DNA of 8,762 nucleotides, taken from positions 1-8,762 of the forward strand of contig CAJTRU010000112.1 of NCBI GenBank assembly GCA_910579085.1, written 5' to 3'. Positions within the stretch are counted from its first letter, which is position 1. Each line of letters starts with the position of its first letter. The notes below the pieces were generated by a model. That model saw nothing but the letters and a program-made list of their open reading frames with translations. It was not told the DNA's origin and did no database searches. This DNA is from an uncultured Lachnospiraceae bacterium (GTDB taxonomy: Bacteria; Bacillota; Clostridia; Lachnospirales; Lachnospiraceae). The position numbers and the translations under genes were made by a program. Shown in pieces: positions 1-5,994 of this stretch.

Positions 1-26
1 TCCTTTAAAGCATATTTTTTAGGCAT
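1..26 (-). CDS. possible start of an unidentified gene, cut by the window edge
   Basis: On the minus strand an ATG at 26-24 opens a frame reading MPKKYALK that runs out of the window. It lies downstream of parB in the same direction, as the next gene of the mobile element would. No convincing Shine-Dalgarno sequence precedes it (the upstream bases are A-rich with a weak TTAAGCA), and only eight codons are visible. No function can be assigned, and it may be chance. Confidence 0.22.
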
Positions 27-53
27 TTTTTGCTTAAGTTCGCACTTATGCCG

Positions 54-73
54 CCCCTTCCCTCGGGAAGGGG
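54..73. other. perfect 9-bp stem-loop
   Basis: CCCCTTCCC at 54-62 pairs perfectly with GGGAAGGGG at 65-73. The full stem leaves only TC between the arms, so in RNA the tip would open to a CTCG loop. No T-run follows on either strand, so it does not look like a classical intrinsic terminator. It belongs to the structured non-coding stretch 27-301 downstream of parB. Confidence 0.5.
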
Positions 74-77
74 AACG

Positions 78-243
78 GCTCTGGAGAATTTATATCCCCG
101 TCGCTTGACCGGGAAAAAGCATAACCGAGAGAAATCCGTCAAGGGTGCCTCTGGCACCGCCTGCGGCGGCGCTGCCCTTGACTGATTTTCCCGGCTATGC
201 TACGGAATAACTGGCGACGGGGAATAATTTATATCTCCAGAGC
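78..243. repeat. 166-bp nested palindromic region, candidate structured RNA or DNA-processing site
   Basis: Several perfect inverted repeats nest inside each other. GCTCTGGAGA (78-87) pairs with 234-243. CCCCGTCGC (96-104) pairs with 214-222. CCGGGAAAA (109-117) pairs with 186-194. GTCAAGGG (138-145) pairs with 175-182. The central arm carries two small hairpins, GGTGCC-tct-GGCACC (144-158) and CGCC-tgc-GGCG (158-168). An alternative pairing, AGCATA (118-123) with TATGCT (196-201), crosses the 109-117/186-194 helix and so implies a pseudoknot or a switch. No ORF explains the region. It lies between parB and the window edge in the putative mobile element. Candidate roles are an origin of transfer or replication, a centromere-like site, or a structured RNA; none can be chosen from the sequence alone. 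Confidence 0.6.
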
Positions 244-294
244 TTCGGGGCGCGGGGCAGAGCCCCGCAATCCTCGGGCCATGCTGACCCGAAG
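243..294. other. branched stem-loop just after the parB stop
   Basis: CTTCGGG (243-249) pairs with CCCGAAG (288-294). Inside it GCGGGGC (252-258) and GCCCCGC (262-268) form a perfect 7-bp hairpin with an AGA loop. The structure starts 8 bases past the parB stop codon on the minus strand, so it may protect the 3' end or slow transcription. No U-run follows, so it is not a standard terminator. It abuts the larger palindrome at 78-243. Confidence 0.45.
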
Positions 295-301
295 TTTGGG
301 C

Positions 302-1673
302 TTACTTTTCCTGTTCGGTTTTCTTCTCCGGCTTTTCGTGTTCCTTCTGCTGACCCTTCCAGTCGTCCAGCAGCTTGATGATCTGGTCCTTCATTTCCCT
401 CGGCGTAGTTTCCTTGCCGAAATACTTGATCAGTTCCGCACCTGTCAAAATCACTTTGTCTACCTCCTTTTTGTCCTCCATCATAATGCCGTCGATCACA
501 TCCCCGTTGAGCAGCTTCTTTTCGTCCAGCTCACGCATACGCTTTGCCTGCGCCTGTGAAGGCGAGGACTGCTGGCTGTCAATGGCGACGGCGATATAGT
601 TCTGGTTCTTCTTGCCGATATAGGAAAGCTCCACCGCCGTAGTAAAGCCCAGCTTTTTTTCATCCATCAGCTTCATCAGGTCGGGAACCAGCTCATTGAG
701 CCGGATATACCGCTGCACCTGTTTGACGGCCATCTTATTGCGCTCGGCCACAATTTCGTTGGAGCGTTTTCCTGCGTCCTTCGGGTCAATCTGGCTCGAA
801 GTGCGGGAGCCCTGGTGCTTGATGGCCTCAAGCTGCATTTTCAAGGCTTTGGCCCGCTCACTGGGTAGGATTTCTTCGCGCTGGTTGAGATTGTCCTCGA
901 CCATCTGTGTGAGCTTCATCGTCTGTCAGGTTTCGGACGATACAGGGCATATCCGCATATCCGGCAAGCTCGCTGGCTTTCTGGCGGCGGTGGCCGGACA
1001 CGATCTCATAGCCGCCATCCTCACGGGGACGGACGATAGCGGGCTGGGTCACGCCCTTGTCCTTAACGCTGGACACCATAGCCCGCATTTCTTCATCGTC
1101 CCGGACTTCAAAGGGATGGTTCTTGAAGGCGTGGAGTTCGTTCAGCTTGATATAGACGATCTGCTCCTTGCCCCGGCGTGGAGCATCCTTCGGTTTTTCG
1201 GGTTCCTTCGGAGCGGGAGCGGCCTGTACCGTTGGAGCCGTTTTTTTCTCCGATTCCTTTTTGACCGCCTTTTCCGTTTTCTGTGCGGGAGCTTTGGATT
1301 TCGAGGCTGCGTCCTTGTCCTTATCTGCTTTCGGGGGACGGCCCCGGCGCTTCGGCTGTTCCGGCTCTTTGGGTTTTTCCTCTGCTTTTTTCGGAGCCTC
1401 CGGCTGCTTTTCCGGTTTCTCCGCTTTTGCCGGGTCAGGCTTTTCCACGCCGGGAGCTGCCGCCCGTTCCTCGGCTTTCTTTTCCTTCATAATTTCAGCG
1501 AAGTTATAGACAGAAACCTGTGGGGTCTTTACCTCTGGTTCCATCTTTTTTTCCGGCTCCGGGGAAACGGAAACCTTCTCCGGCTCCTTTGGGGGATTAG
1601 GCGGTGTTTCCTTGCCCGGCCCGCTATCCGTTACCGGCTGTTCCGGCGTTTTTGTGGTTTTATCATCTGCCAT
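302..1673 (-). pseudogene. parB: ParB/Spo0J-family partition protein, frameshifted
   Basis: ParB proteins bind centromere-like DNA and, with ParA, segregate plasmids or ICEs. Start: AGGAGG at 1683-1688 is 9 bases from the ATG at 1673 (MADDKTTK) but only 3 from the ATG at 1679, so 1673 is preferred. From 1673, residues 1-165 are a Lys/Pro/Glu/Ala-rich, probably disordered extension with an AT-hook-like RRGRPPK at about 109-115. The ParB core begins near residue 170 (QIVYIKLNELHAF) and includes the box-II-like SGHRRQKA. After LTDDEA the frame is lost at about 911. The continuation TQMVEDNLNQREEILPSERA, a helix-turn-helix (NEIVAERNKMAVKQVQRYIR) and a charged tail lie in another frame (919-302). 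An intact protein would be about 457 residues. The break fits a net 2-base loss or 1-base gain. It could be mutation or a sequencing error; no slippery heptamer is seen there. ParB identity is firm, the functional state is not. Confidence 0.85.
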
Positions 1674-1701
1674 AAGCATTTACCTCCTGTTTTTTGGCAT
1701 G

Positions 1702-1733
1702 AAAAAAGGGGCTCAACTTTTCAGTCAAGCCCC
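1702..1733 (-). terminator. intrinsic terminator or attenuator immediately upstream of parB
   Basis: Read on the minus strand, GGGGCTTGACT, a GAAA loop and AGTTGAGCCCC form an 11-bp stem with two G-U pairs, followed at once by TTTTTT. The T-run ends at 1702, about 13 bases before the parB Shine-Dalgarno sequence, so transcripts starting upstream must read through it to express parB. Confidence 0.75.
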
Positions 1734-1765
1734 CGTGGGAAGTTCCTCCTTTCTCCGCCATGATA

Positions 1766-1799
1766 CAAAAATACCGCCCGTAGTCTCGTTTGGGCGGTA
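1766..1799 (-). terminator. second intrinsic terminator in the parB leader
   Basis: On the minus strand TACCGCCC (1799-1792) and GGGCGGTA (1779-1772) form a perfect 8-bp stem with a 12-base loop, followed by a run of T (1771-1767). Together with the hairpin at 1702-1733 it makes two tandem terminators in the same leader. It could end transcription entering from outside the element or serve as an attenuator. Confidence 0.65.
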
Positions 1800-2251
1800 C
1801 TTTGTGTAAGATTGGCAGTCCATTATTAAGTTTTTTATTATGTTCCCTTTGTACACCGTTGCAAGTTTCCTTTGGGATATATGGGCTTTATGTGCCGTTG
1901 CGTGGGCTGACGTAGCGGAAGTGTGCCCTGTAATGGAATAATTTAGTGGAACACCTGAAACCCTGCGTCCGTCCACAAACACAAGATAACTGGAAATTAT
2001 CTTATATCTGCAAGCCGCCACAGAACCTGTTATTCATAATAATGTAATACAAAAATAGTTTCTGGTATATATAATTTTTATCAAGTCCATTGCCATGCAA
2101 AATACAGATATAAAACATATGTCTTTATGTGCCCCAATATAAGCTATTAGGTTTTTTATGGCGGTTTTTAACTTTTTTATGGAAATATATTAAAGAGGAT
2201 TAAATATATAAATTAAATTTTCTTCTATTAACAGGGAGGGGAGGGCAGGAT
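1800..2251. other. non-coding stretch spanning the mobile-element / chromosome composition change
   Basis: No convincing gene is seen. Composition is mixed to G+C-rich until about 2030 and strongly AT-rich afterwards, which suggests the edge of the mobile element lies roughly between 1900 and 2050. An inverted repeat, AAGATAA (1983-1989) and TTATCTT (1997-2003), lies near the change and could be an operator or a recombinase-binding site. Beyond the parB promoter candidate, the rest (2041-2251) holds only AT-rich leader sequence for the membrane-protein cluster, with no promoter I could call with confidence. No integrase gene or matching att repeat is visible. Confidence 0.4.
1837..1864 (-). 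promoter_or_regulatory. candidate sigma-A promoter for the parB leader
   Basis: On the minus strand TTGCAA (1864-1859) is separated by 16 bases from CATAAT (1842-1837). Transcription would start near 1830, giving a leader of about 155 bases that includes both terminators before parB. The match is good but not perfect, and no other candidate in the 1800-2040 stretch looked better. Confidence 0.4.
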
Positions 2252-3310
2252 ATGTATATAAGGAGTAAAAAAAGCTGGTATGAATTATTTGTTTATTCTG
2301 CTGCACATTTTATTGTGGATTTTTCCTGCGCATTTATAATGGCAGAGCTGGTAATGGAAAGGGAAACAGGGGCAGCTTTGCTGCTGGTTTATAACTTTTG
2401 TGCATTTGCAATGCAGTTATTTATTGGAATTGCAGCAGATTACATTAATAAAAACGCTGTTGTTTCAGCACTGGGATGTATTTTGACTGCACTATCATGT
2501 TTTTTCCAGAAGAACCTTGCTATAGTAGTTATATTTGCAGGGCTTGGCAATGCAATTTTCCATATTGGAGCAGGAATTGACATATTAAACTCTGATACAA
2601 GCAGCTCAAAAATATTTCCAGCAGGGATGTTTGTGTCAACGGGTGCATTTGGTATTTATCTTGGGAAGGTGCTTGGGAACAAGCAGTATATGCAGTCTGT
2701 AGTTATAATATTGCTGTTTATAACAGCATTACTAATATTATTAACAGCAGCATACTTGGGAAAGCTGGTATCGTCAGGCAATATGGAAGTTTCATTTAAT
2801 ATAAAAAGTACATGGCATTATATATCAGCTATTATGTTTTCAAGTGTAGTGTTTATAAGGTCCTATATGGGTGCAGTTATGTACTTTCCCTGGCAAGGAA
2901 ATATTGCTTGTGGCTCATTACTTATAACAATAATGATTGTGCTTGGCAAATGTTTTGGAGGAGTGTTTGCAGACAAAGCAGGCAGTATGAAAGCATCAAT
3001 AATATCACTTGCATGTGCATCAGTACTTTTTATGTTTTCTTCAAATATTGTACCAGGGCTTCTTGCAGTTTTTTTATTTAATATGACAATGCCAGTAACA
3101 TTATGGTTTCTTACAGCAATACTGGACAAGTGCAAGGGTTTTGCGTTTGGGATTCTTACATTTGCCTTGTTTGCTGGGTATTATGCCAGTTACAGAAGAC
3201 CAGGGATGGTTTTGCAGGACAGTACAGTACTTTCAGCAATATCACTGGTTATGGCAGCAACAGGCATAATAACATTTTATGCTGGAAAGGGGAAAAGAGA
3301 GTGTGTTTAA
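2252..3310 (+). CDS. compact 12-helix MFS transporter, fosmidomycin-resistance (Fsr)-like
   Basis: A predicted inner-membrane major facilitator of 352 residues, short for the superfamily (usually about 400) because the loops are very short. Twelve hydrophobic segments can be drawn, at about 12-34, 40-62, 68-85, 87-111, 117-142, 148-170, 188-212, 218-239, 247-264, 266-291, 297-314 and 325-345. MFS motif-A-like loops follow helix 2 (GIAADYINKNAV, D63) and helix 8 (GGVFADKAGS, D241), as expected for two six-helix halves. AAHFIVDF in helix 1 (H19, D23) and GLGNAIFHIGAG in helix 4 (H104) resemble the fosmidomycin-resistance branch. The start has a strong GGGAGGGGAGGG ribosome binding site at about 2233-2246. 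It is the first of three overlapping membrane-protein genes. Substrate is unknown, and drug efflux should not be assumed. Confidence 0.75.
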   Translation: MYIRSKKSWYELFVYSAAHFIVDFSCAFIMAELVMERETGAALLLVYNFCAFAMQLFIGIAADYINKNAVVSALGCILTALSCFFQKNLAIVVIFAGLGNAIFHIGAGIDILNSDTSSSKIFPAGMFVSTGAFGIYLGKVLGNKQYMQSVVIILLFITALLILLTAAYLGKLVSSGNMEVSFNIKSTWHYISAIMFSSVVFIRSYMGAVMYFPWQGNIACGSLLITIMIVLGKCFGGVFADKAGSMKASIISLACASVLFMFSSNIVPGLLAVFLFNMTMPVTLWFLTAILDKCKGFAFGILTFALFAGYYASYRRPGMVLQDSTVLSAISLVMAATGIITFYAGKGKRECV

Positions 3311-3668
3311 TATAGGAAGCATAATATTATTAGTTATATGTTTTGTATTTACATATATACTTGAGGCAGGTTTTGCATTTATTACAGGAAAAGGAAGTAA
3401 AAGGGCAATGGCAATTATTTTTCTTGCAAATATTATAACAAATCCTGCCGCTAACCTGTTTTACTGGATTGCAGGCAGTTATTTTAATAAAATTATTCTG
3501 GTACTTTTAATAGAGATAGCAGTAGTTATATTAGAATGGGGATGTTATATAAGCTTTAAAAGTGAATTTATATATCCTGCCAGGTTTTCACTTGGTGCTA
3601 ATACTTTTTCATATTTCATAGGCAGTATTATATTATTATTTATAAAGGGGGATTTAAAATGGGGTTAA
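3303..3668 (+). CDS. small four-helix membrane protein, uncharacterised
   Basis: About 121 residues, almost entirely membrane. Helices fall at roughly 4-27, 35-58, 64-84 and 97-114. Polar residues sit within them: E21 in helix 1, N43 and N47-P48 in helix 2 (ANIITNPAANL), E71 and E78 in helix 3, and N100 and S103 in helix 4. Such buried Glu/Asn/Pro residues usually mean a functional core (channel, transporter subunit or enzyme) rather than a simple anchor. I prefer the GTG at 3303: GGGGA (3289-3293) sits 9 bases upstream and the gene then overlaps the transporter stop by 8 bases. An in-frame ATG at 3279 would add 8 residues but lacks a ribosome binding site. The overlap implies translational coupling with the MFS gene. 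I do not recognise a named family. Confidence 0.7.
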   Translation: MFNIGSIILLVICFVFTYILEAGFAFITGKGSKRAMAIIFLANIITNPAANLFYWIAGSYFNKIILVLLIEIAVVILEWGCYISFKSEFIYPARFSLGANTFSYFIGSIILLFIKGDLKWG

Positions 3669-3970
3669 ACAGTATAAAAGAAAATATAAAAATAATGGCT
3701 TCTAAAGCAGTCTGTCTGGCAGCAGCAGGATGGTGCATTTTGTTAAATAAAATTTATGCGCAGGCAGATTTGATATTAGGAAATCCAAATATAGAATATG
3801 CAATGGAAGAAAGTGTTACAACAACAATAGATATTATTGTAGTAGTTATTATAGCAGTATTAGCTGTTTTGGGAATTCTTGGAATATACAGAATGAAAAA
3901 GAAAGCAAAACAAGATGAACTGGATAATGAAACAAGAATGATACAGAATAAAAAAGAGCAGGATTTATAA
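3659..3970 (+). CDS. small signal-peptide plus single-helix membrane protein
   Basis: A 103-residue protein. The N-terminus looks like a signal peptide: Lys-rich to residue 16, a hydrophobic run AVCLAAAGWCILL (17-29), then NKIYAQA-D with a plausible signal peptidase I site after residue 36. A short external segment (about 37-56) precedes one transmembrane helix (57-77) and a charged, Lys/Glu/Gln-rich tail of about 26 residues that should be cytoplasmic. The mature protein would be a tiny bitopic membrane protein, or the first hydrophobic run is retained as a second helix. AAAGGGGG (3644-3651) is 7 bases before the ATG, which overlaps the stop of the preceding gene (3666-3668) by 10 bases, so it is co-translated with the four-helix protein. 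No known family recognised; an accessory or sensing subunit of the cluster is a guess. Confidence 0.65.
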   Translation: MGLNSIKENIKIMASKAVCLAAAGWCILLNKIYAQADLILGNPNIEYAMEESVTTTIDIIVVVIIAVLAVLGILGIYRMKKKAKQDELDNETRMIQNKKEQDL

Positions 3971-3983
3971 AATTAAAATATAT

Positions 3984-4033
3984 ACAGCTTCCAGTTTCCA
4001 GATAAAAATTTATCTGGGATATCTGGAAGCTGT
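3984..4033. repeat. long two-part stem-loop after the membrane-protein cluster
   Basis: ACAGCTTCCAG (3984-3994) pairs with CTGGAAGCTGT (4023-4033). Within it CCAGATAAA (3998-4006) pairs with TTTATCTGG (4009-4017), so 20 base pairs form with only small internal loops. It starts 13 bases after the last gene of the cluster. It lacks a T-run on the plus strand, so it may act as a 3'-end stabiliser or a small palindromic repeat rather than a terminator. Confidence 0.55.
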
Positions 4034-4204
4034 AGCATTATACTATATTACCATTTCCTATAACTTATTGGCTGTATAGAGAAATCCTGCTTATAAGCCT
4101 TTGGATATTTTTATAGTAAATATTTAAAAGTATATTAAACCAAGGCTTTCTTGCAAGCAGCAAGCCAATGAAAACTGTAGGTGTTTTAAATGTCTTAATC
4201 TGTG
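4034..4204. other. AT-rich convergent intergenic spacer
   Basis: Together with the two hairpin structures beside it this fills the gap of about 300 bases between two convergent transcription units (3970 and 4274). I see no ORF with a ribosome binding site. A weak stem (GGCTT ... AAGCC, about 4144-4166) is the only other structure noticed. Confidence 0.4.
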
Positions 4205-4275
4205 AAAAAGCCAGTATTTTCAGGATTTCTGTTGTTTAATGATTTTTGGTACAACAAACCCGGATACTGTTTTTT
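4205..4275. terminator. bidirectional terminator between convergent operons
   Basis: CAGTAT (4212-4217) pairs with ATACTG (4264-4269) and TGTTGT (4230-4235) with ACAACA (4251-4256). On the plus strand the structure is followed by TTTTTT (4270-4275); on the minus strand ATACTG is followed by GCTTTTT. It abuts the xylulokinase stop codon and would end both the xylulokinase transcript and any read-through from the membrane-protein cluster. Internal pairing is imperfect. Confidence 0.45.
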
Positions 4276-5803
4276 AAAGTTTTGCAATTTCTTTATACTG
4301 TTCTTTCAGGCAGTTATAAAGGTCTTTATATATTTTATGGAATTTATTATATTCTGCATTATTAGCCATATCTGGTTTACACTCTTTATCTGGGTCTTTA
4401 TGAATCATTTTGCGGCAGGCTTCCTCAACACTTGGGTATAATCCAGCACCAACGCCGGCAAGTATTGCAACACCAAGGGCAGGGCCTTCTGTAGCTGTAA
4501 CAGTGTTTACGTCACAGCCATACATATCAGCCATCATCTGGCGTTGTACAGCATTTTTTGCACCACCGCCACATGCCATCATATCATCAGCCTTTACTCC
4601 CATTTCCTGGAGAATATCACGGCAGTCTGTAAGTGAATAACATACACCTTCCATAACAGCACGTGCAATATTGGCTTTACTATGCATACTTGAAAGCCCG
4701 AAGAGAACACCACGGCAGTCTGGGTCAAGGTGAGGGGTACGTTCACCGTTAAGATAAGGCAGGTAGAGCAGCCTGTTAGAGCCAATCGGTGTTTTTTCAA
4801 CATCAGCATTAATAAGCTCAAAAACATTACAGCCACTTTCCTCTGCTTCCTGCTTATATGCTGCACCCATATTGTCAAGATACCATGAAAGTGAATAGCC
4901 AGCAGCCTGGGTTACACCCATTACATGCCATGCTCCAGGTACTGCACAGCAGAAAGTATGCACACGTCCCTGCGGGTCTATTGAAATTTTGCCAGAATGT
5001 GCATAAACAACACCACTTGTTCCAATAGTAGTAAATGCCTTGCCGTCTTCCACAACGCCTGTTCCAACAGCAGCGGCAGCATTATCACCTGCACCCCCCA
5101 CAACAACTGTAGATGCAGAGAGGCCTGTTTTTTCTGCAATTTCTGGAAGTATAGTACCTGTAACTTCTGGTGATTCATATACCTTTGCAAGAAGGCTCTT
5201 GTCAATGCCAAGTTTATCCAGCACTTCATCAGACCACTGGCGGGCTGGTACATCAAGAAGCTGCATACCAGAGGCATCAGACACTTCTGTTGCAAATTCA
5301 CCAGTAAGTATATACCTTACATAATCTTTTGGAAGGAGAATATGCCTGCATCTGGCATAATTTTCAGGTTCATTATTGCGTACCCATAAGATTTTAGAAG
5401 CAGTAAAACCTGTCATTGCAGGGTTTGCTGTTATTTCTACTAGGCGTTCTGCACCAATTTTTTCTGTCATTTCTTCACATTCTTTTCCAGTACGCTGGTC
5501 ACACCATATAATAGAAGGACGTATAACATCCCCGTTTTCATCAAGCATGACAAGCCCGTGCATCTGTCCAGATATGCCAAGACCCTTAATATCTTCTGCA
5601 TTTACGCCAGACTCTTTTACAACCTTTGATATAGTTTCAATGGCAGCATCGCGCCAGTCTTCAGGCTTCTGTTCTGCCCATCCGTTGTTTGGTGTATAAA
5701 GGGGATAGTCTTTACCTGCTGAAGCTATAACATCCCCGTTTTCATTAAATAAAACTGTCTTTGTGGAAGAAGTTCCCAAATCAATACCAATTAAGTAATT
5801 CAT
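4274..5803 (-). CDS. xylB: xylulokinase (FGGY carbohydrate kinase)
   Basis: ATP-dependent phosphorylation of D-xylulose to D-xylulose 5-phosphate in the cytoplasm, the entry to the pentose phosphate pathway. The 509 residues (usual family length about 500) show the N-terminal phosphate-binding IGIDLGTSSTKTVLF with D8, the substrate motif ISGQMHGL (M81-H82-G83), a FGGY signature 1 (FTASKILWV, 133-141), GGAGDNAAAAVG with the probable catalytic base D240, GTSGVV (261-266), a signature 2 region around GVLFGLSSMHSKANIARAVM (365-384) and GGGAKN (412-417). The start at 5803 is preferred over an in-frame ATG at 5821, because AAAGGA lies 9 bases before 5803 and the longer form would include that site. 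It lies 191 bases downstream of the isomerase gene on the same strand, probably one operon. A kinase for a related ketose (for example L-ribulose or D-ribulose) is possible but the motifs fit XylB best. Confidence 0.93.
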   Translation of the reverse strand: MNYLIGIDLGTSSTKTVLFNENGDVIASAGKDYPLYTPNNGWAEQKPEDWRDAAIETISKVVKESGVNAEDIKGLGISGQMHGLVMLDENGDVIRPSIIWCDQRTGKECEEMTEKIGAERLVEITANPAMTGFTASKILWVRNNEPENYARCRHILLPKDYVRYILTGEFATEVSDASGMQLLDVPARQWSDEVLDKLGIDKSLLAKVYESPEVTGTILPEIAEKTGLSASTVVVGGAGDNAAAAVGTGVVEDGKAFTTIGTSGVVYAHSGKISIDPQGRVHTFCCAVPGAWHVMGVTQAAGYSLSWYLDNMGAAYKQEAEESGCNVFELINADVEKTPIGSNRLLYLPYLNGERTPHLDPDCRGVLFGLSSMHSKANIARAVMEGVCYSLTDCRDILQEMGVKADDMMACGGGAKNAVQRQMMADMYGCDVNTVTATEGPALGVAILAGVGAGLYPSVEEACRKMIHKDPDKECKPDMANNAEYNKFHKIYKDLYNCLKEQYKEIAKL

Positions 5804-5994
5804 TTTAAAATATCCTTTCATATTAAGCCATACGGGTTGTTTAACCCGTTATATTGTATGTCTGGTTACGAACCAGCCCCATTATTTTATGGTTAAAATA
5901 CCTGTATTAAATTATGTGGCTGGTAAATAACAGGCGGCAGCATAAAGCTACCGCCCATAAAATGCATACTCCTGTACCATGTACATGGGCAGGA
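5804..5994 (-). other. hairpin-rich intercistronic region between isomerase and kinase genes
   Basis: Four stem-loops lie in about 170 bases: ACGGGTT/AACCCGT (5832-5849, loop 4), CTGGTT/AACCAG (5862-5876, loop 3), GGCGGcAGC/GCTaCCGCC (5933-5955), and a three-segment stem TGCAT...ATGCA, TCCTG...CAGGA, CCAT...ATGG (5963-6001) overlapping the isomerase stop. None has a proper T-run on the minus strand, so they look like mRNA processing or stability elements, or a partial terminator that sets unequal expression of the two genes, rather than a full transcript end. A separate kinase promoter here was not evident. Confidence 0.5.

Noticed and set aside
197..559. Plus-strand ORF running from the palindromic region into the parB 3' part
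   Set aside because: It is opposite the conserved ParB C-terminal frame and begins inside the palindrome without a ribosome binding site.
696..1763. Long plus-strand ORF (355 codons) antisense to parB
   Set aside because: Its Phe/Leu/Arg/Cys-rich translation is the mirror of the Lys/Glu/Pro-rich ParB extension, it has no ribosome binding site, and it lies opposite a recognisable gene.
1725..2021. Minus-strand ORF of 98 codons upstream of parB
   Set aside because: It overlaps both the terminator at 1766-1799 and the promoter candidate, has no Shine-Dalgarno sequence, and its translation resembles no known protein.
4202..4441. Plus-strand hydrophobic ORF opposite the xylulokinase 3' end
   Set aside because: It overlaps the bidirectional terminator and a well-supported kinase gene; its Phe-rich translation comes from the AT-rich antisense strand.
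5804..5821. Upstream ATG start for xylulokinase (MKGYFK extension)
   Set aside because: These codons contain the AAAGGA ribosome binding site for the ATG at 5803, and the family starts with the sugar-kinase fold directly (NYLIGIDLG).
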